A stretch of 50,006 nucleotides of DNA, taken from Sperchopsis tessellata (Eukaryota; Arthropoda; Insecta; Coleoptera; Hydrophilidae). The notes beneath the pieces were generated by a model. That model had not been told where the DNA came from. It made no database searches and saw only the letters and a program-made list of their open reading frames with translations. Positions 1 to 13,400 of this stretch are shown here, piece after piece. Made by a program: the position numbers and the translations under genes. Position 1 is the stretch's first letter. Each line of letters starts with the position of its first letter. The stretch spans positions 1-50,006 of the forward strand of contig JAWQRN010000025.1 in NCBI GenBank assembly GCA_033557685.1, given 5' to 3'.

Positions 1-1518
1 CTTTTGATTTGTATATAGGAAATCATTTATTGATATGCATAGTACCTACCTAGGTAATTTTGTACTGCATGCCTACATAAAATGAACAATTTACTAAAAG
101 GAAGGGCAATACCTACTGCAGTTGCCTACCTACTGTAGTTATCAATAGGATGTATCATCGACATCATATTTAAGCCAGTATCTTTACAGGAGGTGAATCT
201 AAGAGAATGCCAACTGCTGGAGAATAATTTAAGATTTGTTTCATGAAGCCTTTGATCCAAATGCGATGTTTGCAGACACAATGAAAAGATTTCGATCTCG
301 GCGTCTGTCCTTGCTATCATGCCACATTCGATCAGATGATTTGCCTTGATAATTGCCGATCTCTCAAGAAATGGTCTTTAGAAATCACCAATTAATCCAT
401 AATATCAACGATATCAACCGCTGGCTCAAACATTATGGAAAATGAATTAAATGTAAGCACTTTATCACAGCATAAACTCGTATCACACAATATAAACAAT
501 GTAATGTATACACCATCTGACGGCCATCTTGGATTCGATGCTAGCGCCCCTAGGGGTCTTTTAATCGCCAATTACCTTTACATAGATTTTACCGGCAATT
601 ATTGTATGTTATCATGAATGCCTTTTCTAGCATGTACATCATAGATCATATATACTGGATATCTTGTCTATGAAAACATGTCAAAAGTACAGTTATGACA
701 AGTACAAAATGTTATTATCTGTTAATTTGTTTCGTACTATGAATATCGCTATCTCATAAGCAGGAGTAAAGTTACGCACGTGTATTCTAGTTTATAAGTG
801 AACTGAATCATAATCTTACACCATGTTGTTTTTATTATTTAATAGTATCCACTATTTTGAACTCCATTACCCCTGCTGAATACTTTTATCAATCCAGTAT
901 GTACGTTCTAAAATCGACATGCAAAATTATTATGGGAAATTCGACCACCAATGCCATAAAGGTGATAACTGAGCAAAACCCTTCTTCCTAGAAAATGGTT
1001 TGATTTTTTGTCATTATTTATAGGTTGTTAAGAATTGTAAATAGTTAGTTCTTAATAATGTATATAGTAATTTTATTATCATAAAGTGTATATAATTGTA
1101 TGTAGGTATGAGTGACGTCAATTTTGTAACCAGCTGATACACCATAACTTATATCTCGTTCACATTACTTCATCAACTGGCAAGACGTAAAGATTGTACA
1201 AGTAAAGTATAACCATTCTACAAGTAAACAAGTATAACTATTCTACAAGTAACCAAGTACTAGTGAGTTTTATTTCCAGTAACAATAGTAAAACATTTCC
1301 ACTATATCGTAAAAACATAGGTACATATACAAATAACATCCTCCTTTAGAACATTGGCCTGTATCTGTCGATGTAAAGTGGTCTATTCGTTATGCAATCT
1401 GATCTGAAAATTTGATAAATTGCCCATTTCATACATTCATACTTTTCGTTCATTTTAAGTTTTATATCGATTATCTACATTTTTGAGATAAGTATTAAAA
1501 GTAAATTTTTTAACTTAC
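1..1518. other. No gene recognised (downstream RPTP intron)
   Basis: AT-rich intronic sequence. A three-fold near-repeat of TTCTACAAGTAA with A-rich spacers occurs near 1195-1258. A small GC-richer patch near 520-560 contains the palindrome CCCCTAGGGG. Short open frames here have no recognisable motif. Confidence 0.6.
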
Positions 1519-1667
1519 AGGCACGATACAATGACAGGTCCTCCAGTTCTTGACAACCTTTCAGTTTCTTCGCATAGAGTCAACAAATGTTCTTGTTTAT
1601 TTGGTACCATTTTATCAGGCAACCAACTATTAAATAAAATAAGTTGAACAGAACGTATTTCAGGCTG
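1519..1667 (-). CDS. RPTP exon: D2 WPD-like loop and degenerate P-loop start
   Basis: 149 nt. Acceptor TTTTTTTCAG, donor GTAAGTT. It reads QPEIRSVQLILFNSWLPD and ends GGPVIVSC plus CT (Leu codon). The WPD loop is WLPD and the HCS of an active P-loop is SCL, so D2 is probably not a working phosphatase. The intron to the preceding exon is only 55 nt. The C-terminal D2 exon(s) should lie outside the window, before position 1. Confidence 0.88.
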
Positions 1668-4600
1668 CTGAAAAAAATTATATTGTATGTAGGAACTATT
1701 AAATTATACGGTAAATACGTACCTCCTCTTTTCCTTTGCAATATACATTTATGGATACTGTATTGTAAATGTCTGACTTTAACATTCGCACATATTCCAA
1801 TTTTATGTGTGGAACTGGATGAAGTTCAGGTGATGATTCAGTTGGCCAAAATATACAGCTTGACTGTAACAATATAATTACACTTTTATTACAGTCAGTT
1901 TTTAAACTGGAAGGACTAATTCAAAGCATGTGGCATAAAAAAGAACTGTACTGGTACTTGTGTAATTTTGACATATATGCCACCACTCATAACTCAATTT
2001 GAATGCATCTTTTTTTAATAAACAGTTCAAATTTAAGCCGTATTTTTCATGATTTGATTGGTTTAAATTCATCGAAAGGTTCTACAATTTCTTAAACTCT
2101 CCTGCACCAGCTAGTACAAAGTTATATGAAGGTAATATTTTATAATTTTTTGTTTAGTGTTGTGTTTTGACTCCACACACACAACTCTATGCTATGAAAT
2201 AATACATACCTTTTAGAAATGATTATTTATTATAACAGTTCTATGTGTTACTTGAACGTTGGTTGATGCGGAAGCGGTTGATCGTCATGGAAACCACTAG
2301 TGCTACCAATGTATGAGTATTTGAAAAACATACAATACGTAATACACTACATATCTCTCTTCGGAGTTGTAAACAATACAAATGAAAATTATACACAATT
2401 ATACATATAATACATGAAAGTATAAAAAATATATAAAACATATATTTAAGATTAATCGCCTAGGGATGTAAAACTATAATTATATACGCAATTTATAAAT
2501 GAATATGAAACTAATATTTAAGATAAAGGTATGACAATGACTCAGTTTATTTTTTTTAATGCCATTTTAATGATACTGATCTTTTTCAGTAATTCATAGA
2601 TCCTACATAAATGAAAGTTTTGGAATAAATGTTGTGTATTTATTCACCATACCTATCACTGCTTTAACTTCTGATACACTATTTGGTACTGGTAACCCAG
2701 TTATGGCATTGATTTTATTTGAATATTTCTTTAAACCTTCTCTAGTAATAATGTCTCCTAAATATTTTATTTCTTTCTCAAAGAAGGCACATCTTAAATT
2801 TATTTTGAAACATTCTTTTAAAAATCTATGAAATACTTGTTCAAGGTGTACAATACGTTCCTGCCGATTTTTTCCTGTTACGACAATATCATCTACGAAA
2901 TTAACAAATCCATCAATTCCACGTACTACATTCTCTAGTCCCCGTTGGAATATAGCAGGAGCGAAAGTAATGTCTTGAGGAAGCCTGTTGACTTTAGAAG
3001 AGCCTAAATGAGTGCTCCATGCGACTAGTTTCGCAGACTTATCATTCAAAACTAATTGATGAAATGCACTATTTAGGTAAATTTTTGTGAATTCCCGGAT
3101 AAGCATTGAAAAATTTCTTCGATTCAAGGTAACGGGTATCTAATCTCTTCCTGATAATGATTAATTATAACTAGCACACAATCTAATGCACCATCGGCTT
3201 TCAGAACTGGAACTAAGACTGCACCCCACTCAGAACTCGGGGTCCACGGGATTACACTTTATTCCTCTAGCTTCCTTAGCTCGGTCTATACCAAAGATTT
3301 ATAAGCAAGAGATAACTGATATGGTTTCTTGAAAACTTGTTTAGCATTATCTTTTAAAATCAATTTGATTAACTTATTTTTAATGAACCTAGTTTACCAT
3401 CAAAAACCTCTGCATACTTTGTATTACATATTGTTATATATATGTTATAATAATGTCTCTCTTACAGTATTAATGTTTTTCATTAAAAATTTAAAAGTAA
3501 AAATGCTTATAAAATCACACCCTAACAATTGAGAACTACCGTTTTGTAGAATATAGAACTTCAATTTATTTTCTACATTATTAAATTGAACACTATCAAT
3601 GAAACAGCCTATCGGGTGAATTGTTTCCCCAGTGTATCCAGTAATTTTTAAATTTGTTTCTAAAAATTTACTTTAAGTTATATCGGAAATAATCTAGGGA
3701 CATCACACTAACAGCAGATCCCGAATCTAACTGCAAGTTATGTTCAGAGTTGCATACACTATCATTGGTATCTTGATTTAAAAAGAATTGTTTTTTTTTG
3801 TGCTTGCCTTACATACAATTTGCAAATGACCCTTTTTAGGGCAAATGTTGCATGTATAATTAGAGTATTTACATTCATAGGATTTTCCTTTTCCCGAACC
3901 ACTTGTTGGATTTTTATCGTGGTTAACCTTCGTTTTCTCTTGAAATCGGGTTTGGAATTTCTTCTTTCTTTGGTTGTTCCCTTCGTAATTAACAGACTGT
4001 TTTAGTTCTAGGTTGGATTCTTTCTCTGATGCAATTTCAATGGCCCTCTTAAAGGTGATACTTGAAACATTTTCTTCGCACAACCTGTGGTAAATGGGTT
4101 TGGACGGTATGAATTTGTCCATTAATACAAGGTCCAACCTGGTGCCAAATTCACAATGTACGGCAAGATTTTTATTTCTTGCGTATCACTGTGCTATATT
4201 TTTGTCCAAATTTTGAGTTGCTGCATAAAGTGTGGTTCTTTCTTTAAATGTACTTCTGTATTTACAAAAGTGCGCCTTCATTATGCAACACAGCTCCGCA
4301 TACGATTTGTCTTTGGGCAAGTCTGGGTGACACAAATTTCTCACTAATTTGTATGTATTCACACCCATTAAGTTGAGAAGTGCCGCTGCACGCCTTCTCA
4401 AAATGCTATTCCAGCCATTCCTGGTAAATGACCCAGTTAACATTGCATTTATTGAAGGGTTCGATTGAATACGCGATCGTCGCCATTGTTTATACAAATG
4501 CTTTGAAGTTAACTTTTGGTTTTGCACAACTCTACGCTATGAAATAATACACATCCGTAGGAAATCATTATTTATTATAACATATATATAACAATATGTA

Positions 4601-7407
4601 ATACACTGCATTTAGAGAATGATCTATCTGCTGTGGTAACTGATACTGCAAGTGATAATTTGTAGTTCAATTGAAGTAGTTGGAACTACATACAGTAAAT
4701 AATGAGTAACGAAGTTATTTATAGCTTCATAGGAAGTTATAACTTCAGAAACTAAATTATTAAAGTAAATTAACTTTTACATGACTTCTATTACTGTCTA
4801 ATAATACATTTTGTTATTCACTAAAATGTTCGAATTGTTCTTCATTAGAATAAAATTTTAACTCTGATATATTCAGAGCTATTCCCATTATGAGGGTTTA
4901 TTTAAATGATTTTGCATCTTTGGTATGGTATGACTTATGGTTATATATCTATTACTTCCATATTAGATACTCATAAACTAACATACATTACCATCAGTTA
5001 TTCCACTTGCAAACAGTCCTTACAAGAAACGGATGTAGTTAAAAACTTATCACCAGTCACTAACACAAACAGTGTTTTAGAGATTTTGTGTAATCTCTTA
5101 TCGATCAATAAGAAAATAATCTTTCCATAGTCGGTAAACAATTGACCTTAGTCACATGTTAAGTATAAAGAAGCGAATTTTCTTATTTTGTTTTGTCAAT
5201 TAAATTTTGACAGATTTGATTAATTTCTGCAGATTTACGTATTGTGTAATGTACAGTGAAGTTTATTATCAAGAATAAATGGAATAAATGTTAACAGAAA
5301 ATGTGTTTACATTCATTTACCTTTTAACGAATACATTAGTACAGAATAAGAGAGCACATTAGGTTAGTTAAATGTAGAATTTTATGTGATTAAGTCCATT
5401 GAATTAACTTGTGGGTCATATTTTGATTGTATAATATCTAGAATATATAACACATTACAAATGAAGCTAAATGTAATAATGAAATAATTATTAGGAAATG
5501 ATCCTCTGAGTGCATTTCAATCTTTTCATGTTGATGTTATTCTGTGGTTATGATTGTTTTATTTTCAGTAATGCACATTTAATTTTCTTTTCTGTAGTTA
5601 TAGAGATTTTAGATTTATTTTCTACAGTATTGCATGATTTCAGTATTAATGTCTATTACGCAGGTTACTGAAAATGTTGTACTCTTACTCGAATATATTC
5701 TTGTGATATCAGATAAAGATGAATGTTCTGGTTGTCTTTTTCACACAGATAATCAACCAACAAAATAGTCAGAATAAGTTGTTGCGATAGGCATGCGTAT
5801 CCACTAACTTATCGGCATTCACGCCTGCATACAATATTTTTCATAGCTAATTATAAACTGGTGGTTTATAATCTTATTGCCCAGTAATTTAAGCATTTTC
5901 CTTTAGTATTATTATTGTTACATGTCTTAATTAAAAAAATTCGATTCTTTATTGACTAGAAGTAAAAATAAAAAGATAAATGAATTAAACAATAAACTAA
6001 TAAACCTAAAAATATACACAACATTCTTACAGTAAAAAGTCCAGGAGTAGATCGTTTTAAAAGATTCATACCACATTGCAAAACTGTTCATCTTCAGTTT
6101 GCGTTGTTGAGGACATTATACATTTATAAATATCGTCTTCTGTTTGATTATCTGCAATATTGATATTGTCGATAACTACCATTCATTTTTAAAACTCATT
6201 TATTTACATTTCGGGTATATAATGAATTTTTACATTTTCAATTGCAACTAATTCTTTTGAAAACCCACAGTCTACGAAACAATTTTTAATTGTCATTTTG
6301 CATACTTGCGCCCAATGGTAAAGTGTCTAGTTAATTGGTTTTCTTGGCTAAATCATGTTGGATGGCTCCGTGCTGCTGGATGGCTTCGAGAGCGGCTGAA
6401 TGGATTCGGGGCGGCAGGATGGTTTTGGGCTTGCTGTTAGTGGGCGGTTGGATGGCTTTGAACTCGCGGTCTGTGGGTAGCTGGATAGCTTCGGGCTTGC
6501 AGTCCATGGGCAGTGGGGCGGCTATGGCTCAGGTGACTCCTAGTAAGCTTCTTGTATGAGGATGGCTCTATTGGCTCATGCTGGATGCAGCCAGCGGCTT
6601 GCTTTTTAGTTATACCACCTCAGGGCATAAAACTTCTTCACTAGATTCTCTTTCAGCCAAGTCTGGTGAATACTTTCTGCTGGTGATCGAACTCTATGCG
6701 ACAACAAGAACACTAAGAGAAGACTACCGACACTGGACAGGCAGCGACGCAATGTCCCAGTACTATGTTCGTAGTTGCGTAATAAGTGTGCAATTAGATA
6801 CGTAAGAGGGGGTGTTTTTTAAGTGACAATACTCTTCATAAAATTGTCAGTCACCTGAAACCACTGATTTCCATGTAGTACCGTCTGCCGACATAGCGTG
6901 TCAGGGCAACCCGCTAAGTGACTGTAGATGTCCACGGCGATATCTCATGGTGGTGAATGGTACTGGGTGGGAGTGTCACCAGGGAGCAGTACCGCTAGCA
7001 GCAGTAAGAGGGAGTGTAACAAAATCTTACACAAAATTGGTTATACAATTTTTAATTGCTCATTCCATTAGCTTATTTTCAGCACCTTATCATACCATTC
7101 TAGAAAGTTAATTTTTTCTTTTAAACTAAGATCTCTCTTTGTTATGTCCATCATTGCACAGGGTTAGATTAGAACTGAGTTATTAATGCATCGGTGCACG
7201 GTGGCTGTTAGACATGTGGGTTTGTGACAGATGGGAAACAAGGTTGATGGATGAAAACGATAGTAAGAAAATATTGATAACATAAACCAAAGTAATGATT
7301 ACTATAACCGATGTTATTCCTACACATATAGTATTATAGAGCCCTTCACGAAAGTGATAACAATACCTGAATTATAATATTATTCATAGCTATAAGAAGC
7401 AGTATTT

Positions 7408-7449
<42 letters not shown>

Positions 7450-10400
7450 TGTTCTGGGAGCACCTGCGAGTCTTATTTGAAAAGTTAAAAAATCCAACTC
7501 TTTTCAATAGCCCTGTTTGACTTGAATCGGTGCAATGCATGATCTTAGTGCATCATCATAATCTTCAAATCCTCAATTTGATTGATAAAGTAAACTTTAT
7601 CTTTGACAGTATCCAAATGATAAATATTCCTCCAAGAAACTGAATGCAAGTCTCCAGAAAACTGTCAATAACATAAAAGTAGGAAGTTTCCTTATATCGT
7701 AAAATCTACATCATTACCATGTACGTTGGGTGATATGCCGCACGACTCCAAGTCGTGGTCTACCAAATAATCCATACTAATTACTTCGCTACTAATACAG
7801 TGCATAGACTTCCACGGCTACAGTAAATATCTTCCAGTTTTCCGTGAGATAACTGTGTGTTGGCTTTTGTTTTTGCCTGTAGCTCTTAAAATTGCTAATT
7901 ATAGATTGCCATGTAGCTCTGAAAAATGCTAGATGTAGGTGCCAACCAGCTCTAAAAAGTGCTAATAACAGAATAACATGTAGCTCTCACAAGTGCTAGT
8001 GAAGAAATAAATGAAATACAAAAACAATAGCTAACAGATGGTTATCCCCCGGAAAACCTGAAGATACTTTGCTACTAGTTACTATCTCCGAGCAATTAGT
8101 AATAAATAAATCAAAGAGTAGCTTTTTTTCTATAGTTCGTGTTGGCTCAGTAACCCGTTGTATCAGTCCAAACCCTGAAGAATAGATAAAGAAATTTCAG
8201 AGTTGTGAATTTAACACATCAATCTTAAAATCCCCAAAATATAAGAGTTAATTTGTTTTGATGACATGCGAGCATCTACAAAACATTTAGAAATTGTGTT
8301 ATTTCTAATAGTCTGGAGCACGTCGCAAACACCAACTACCAAAATCCACCGCAATCCATAACTACTCACACTTATCACCAGTTTCCAGAATATCAAATAC
8401 GAGTCTGTCCTTTGATTACAAGCCCATTGTGCCTGCGTGACTATCTCGATCACAGTGCCCAAAGGTATATCCATGAACAGCAATAGAAGCTGATGCTATA
8501 CCACCATCAAGTCAGACGTTGGAAACGGGCATTATATTGTAGCTGCCACCAATAATGGTGTAATCAGCATCAACAAATTACGATTTAATGATCATTCATA
8601 TGTCTTCCCTACCTTATGGACTATGACGTCATCGATCATTTTTTAAAATTTCCATTTTTTGCTCCAAAAACGAAAAATACTATTCTTTCGAAGATCAATT
8701 AATTGTAAATGTACAAGTAAGTGAAGTAAGATGAAGGAAACTTACCTCGTTTGTGGTATCAATTTCGTTTAGCGAAACAATAACAGTAGTTTCTTTCTCA
8801 TACACTAATCTCCAAAAGTCACCAAGAGTATTCGGCAAAGGCTGTTGAGTAACAATATATCTATTTGGAGAACGGAAGCCATCAACGTATACTGCGTTTA
8901 TGTACGAAGATGAGTCATCGTTTTGAGGAAATCTTGAAATATAGATTCTTCCATATCCATCTAAAATATTTATATTACTTTTAATTAATTTTAGTTTAGT
9001 TTGTTTTATAGGTTCTAAAATTATTATTAATATTTTATATAGGGCCCTTCTAAAGTTTCCCCAACTCATAATTTAAAAAAAAATAATTTAAAAGTTGAAC
9101 CAGAATTGAGGTTGGATCTTATCAAATGGGTTATTTTGATTAATTATTAGTTTTGAATATTTAATAATGGCACAAGAAGAATTATCAACTCAAAATTGTT
9201 AATTTATAAGGGGAACCTTGTTGAACTTTATTTGAAAGATATTTTAATCCCCTCTACACCATCATTTTTGACAAAGGAAATACCAATTACCTACTCTCTA
9301 GGTATAAATAGACTAAAAAAATAATGCAATAACGTCAAGCCGAAGATTTAAGCTATCACAAATTTTATTATACCTCCTGGCAATAAAAGAATTTATTGGA
9401 AATTTCCTGTCCCCCATTGTGGAATGTTCCTCTAGTGTTTAATGTACATTCGTCGATTATACTGTGCCGCAAGTCCAGAAGACTCTCTGTAAGTAGTCAG
9501 AGGATGTCAAATCTGGCGACCAAGCAGACTATTCAATCAGGCCTAGGTGCCTGAACCATTAGGTATACGGATATTATGGTGATTCCTGAAATAATATCTT
9601 GCTTAGATATTATATAATGTTTCTATAATTTCAGACTCGATGATATTCTCCGAATATCACAAATACCAAATCGTTTCATGTTGACAAATTAATATGCTAC
9701 AAAACCTCCCTAGCAATTTAACAATTTAGAGTTAATAGTGCCTCTGACATCATCTTTCAAAATAAATAATAAGAAATAGTTCATGTGATAAAATTCAATG
9801 CCAATTTAGTTCGGACTGATTATCTCAATTTCAGAAAAATTATGCAGTGGGAAGTACACTTTAAATGGGCTCTGTATAAATGAAATAAATATTTTATGAA
9901 CCATGTTTATGTTAAATTTTATTATCTTTAACTAAAAAAAAAGTAATTCAAAATGCCTCCAGTTTTGTCTACTTTTTTGTATGATGGTGGATCTACAACT
10001 AATAAATGAAATACTATGAAAGATGAATGATTCATAAAACTACTTGTACCCAAAATCAAAAAAATATTTATGTTTATAAACTATAATTTCAGTTTAAAAG
10101 GACCACCATTTCTGTATTTCACCACAAATAAAATTTAGATACATCTACACTTATATACAGCCTGCATAATGTCATTTTGGGGAAAGAAATGTACTGTGAG
10201 TATCATCAGTGGTAATATTAATTATAGACTTCTCGTGACTGGAAGCAAGCATCCAACGTGGTGCGGCTACAGGAACTCAATTAAATTTCACAAGTAAATA
10301 CCTTGCATATTCTTTATACTATTTTAATACTTACATTTACTATTTTACAAAGCAAAATTTATTTTGATGAGGTACGATTCGACTTGGCTATTTAAGTATC

Positions 10401-13400
10401 AATCAATTACTGTAAGTTTTTGCCAAGGAAATGTTTTGAAAAAAAAATTAAATTACACATGGTTGTTCCAGAGCTTTCTTCTCTGTTATAGTTATAGGTA
10501 GATTATTTTAGAGGACCAAGGTATAAAATAATTTTAAAGCCACCAATTTTTGCATAATAAAACTATATGTATTTAGTGTTTGTTTCCCCTTTAATTTTCT
10601 TACTTTTGACTAATATCACGCATTCTAGAAAGCAGCATAGAAAAATTACTGGGTGTATATTTTAAAAGACTAATGAGTTCTGATGTAATTATAGTAAAAC
10701 AAATGAATTTATCCTTGCGAGGCACCCCTATTGCGCTTGTTTGTAAGCATGGCACTTTTTTACTTACCTGGAACAATATCCTGATACCTATTTTTTTGGG
10801 GATAATCACATAATACTTCCCCAAACTCTATCATAACCCTCATCATCTGATCTTGCCACATAGACTTTTCTAAATAATTTATTTGATTATTTATTTCTTC
10901 AGTGCAGATCTTCTTCACATTCTGTTCAAAATTACCATCACATGTAATGCTAGTTTTTGGTGCAAATAGACAATCTAAGAGAACCATATGCACGAGTTTA
11001 TATTGTTCAATATTGTCAACCATATTTGCTCTTTGTTCTCTAAGGTTATATAGGTGCCACAGTACATCTACTTCACCTTCTCTCGCAGCCATCCTTAGAC
11101 AGATATCAGAGAGAATAATAGTACCTGTACGACCAACTCCTGCACTGTAATATTAAAAAATGGAATATTTATTAGCTCTCTTCTCCATATCTATAACAAA
11201 ATAAGATATTGGAGACTATCTTTTTATTATTTTTGTATTGGGTACGTAAAATGTCAGTTAAATGCAGAAATATGGCAATCCAAAAGCAAGGCACTTGTAC
11301 AGGGTGATTCACTATATAATGCCCCCCCTAAACTCTTTTGTTAGAAGGGCTATAAAAGAAAGTTAAAACAAAAGTTGTAGGGTTTCATCTATATTTTTCT
11401 TAAATATTATTAAAAAAAGGATTGCCTGCAAATGTCACGTAATATAAAAATAGAGGTGAATTTTTTAAAGAGCACACCCTGTATATTTGTACATTTTCTT
11501 TTAGGTTCTTTTTTGATTTCAAATATATAAGTGGTGATAGGTCTATCTGTAATAGTTTCTGACATATTGGGACTTGAAAATGCTCTAAATATGCATTATT
11601 TTAGAGCTTGTTACTGACAGAACTGCAGTAGGCTTTGGCTTATGATCTATAATAACATTGTTCCTTTAGTACCATTGTTGTTATTTGACATTTGTTAGTA
11701 ATATTTCATCAAAATGGTTTAAATAGAAGCCGAAAAGTTTGAAATATTTTCTCTTTATTTAAAAAACAATAGAAATAAAAAAGCTGCAACAAGATCGTAT
11801 ATAACATTGTACCCAAATCGCCCGCCTCCCATGAAAACACAGCCTTTTTTTTTTAAATGGTTCTGGGATTAAGGCCCATAAACTTCTTTATATTTTATTA
11901 TATTTAATGTCATATAACAGATTTCTTAATTATTAATGATTTGACTCCAAACCCCGGAGATTTTACTCTAAGAAAATTCTCCTGGGCGTGGAATCGAACC
12001 CAGGCCCCCTCAGAGTCGCATAGCTAACTGCCCAATGCTCTTCCCTATACAGCTACTGTGGCGCACAAAACACAGTCTTAAAATAAAAAGATGTAGCACT
12101 AGCGCAAAGAGAATGAAGATCTTGATATTTTGTTACTTTTTGAAGGTAACTATGATATCATTTACACATATAAAGAATAAAACTAAAATTAATTTTAAAG
12201 TTTTTCCGCAGCCCTAGTTTAAACATTTATTTTAAAACAAAGCCTTTCTGAGTAAAATTTGTATTCTGATAGCCGTATGCGGATAGCCGTTTTGAGATGT
12301 TTCACCATGTAAATAATTTGTTTTAGAAAATGCTATGGACAGATAAATCCATAACAGAGATTTTTAACAGAAAAAACAGATGTTCGTGGGAGAACAAAAA
12401 TCAACGAAAAAGAACAATGTCCGGTAAAAAATCTATTAAAGTTTGGTGTGGTATTTTCCTAAACAAAATTGAAGGGCCGATATTTTTGGATTATAACTTA
12501 ACACGGGAAGCAGATCTAGAAATGATTCTTCCAGAGGTAGGACAGCTTTTGGATCAACAATTTTCTGCTAAGGAGCTTCATCACATAATTTGGGAACAGG
12601 ACGGAGTATCCCCACATAATGTTTTGGAGGTTCGGGAGGATTAAAATGGTCAATATAACGTATGAAGATTGGTAATGGCGGACCCATTCCATGGCCACCA
12701 AACGGTCCTGATATAACACCTTTGGATACATTTTTGTGGGGATTTTTAAAAGTTAAAAATAATTTTCAGCATCAGTGTTGAAACTGTTAAAAATAACATT
12801 AGGAGAGAAATTAATGAATTAAACTGGGACAACAAATACACTGTTTCAAACTGCATACAAAATTTATGAAGATATTAACGTTGTGTTTTAAATAATGGTG
12901 GCCATTTTGAACCATTTTTATAGTTTATAAACTCTCATGCAGTTGAAAAATGTAGTACTACATATTATTCCTTTAACACTGTTAGTTTATCTCAAATTTC
13001 TTAAGGTATTCAAAAATGTGTTTTCATTGGGAGCTGGGCGATTTGGGTATAATGCTATATGTTCTGTTCTTGCATCTTTTTTATATATAAAATATTTCAA
13101 ACTTTTCGGCTTCTTTGTAAGCTATTTTGATGAAATAATATTAATAAATGCTAAACATCAATAATGGGAATAAAGAAACTAGGTTGTCATAGATCAACAG
13201 CTAAAGCATATTTTGAGCATTTTCAAGGTCCAATATGTCAAAAACTATTTCAGCTAGACCCATCAACCCATACATTTGAAATCAGGAAAAATTGAACTAT
13301 ATGAAAAGGTAAAAATAAACAGGGGTTTCCCTTAACAAAAATCACCTCCATTCTTATATAACGTGACCTATGCAGGCAATTGTTCTTTTAGTAGTATTTA

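Noticed and set aside
126..320. Minus frame of 64 codons, considered as the missing D2 C-terminal exon
   Set aside because: Has none of the PTP Q-loop or P-loop residues and no fitting acceptor phase.
1644..1877. 77-codon plus frame
   Set aside because: Shadow of the minus-strand RPTP exons 1863-1723.
6335..6559. Trp/Gly-rich 74-codon plus frame
   Set aside because: No family motif; lies in a GC-richer repeat island and is probably chance.
8211..8483. 90-codon minus frame as a gene
   Set aside because: The LINE endonuclease motif lies in another frame of the same strand; this frame is a by-product.
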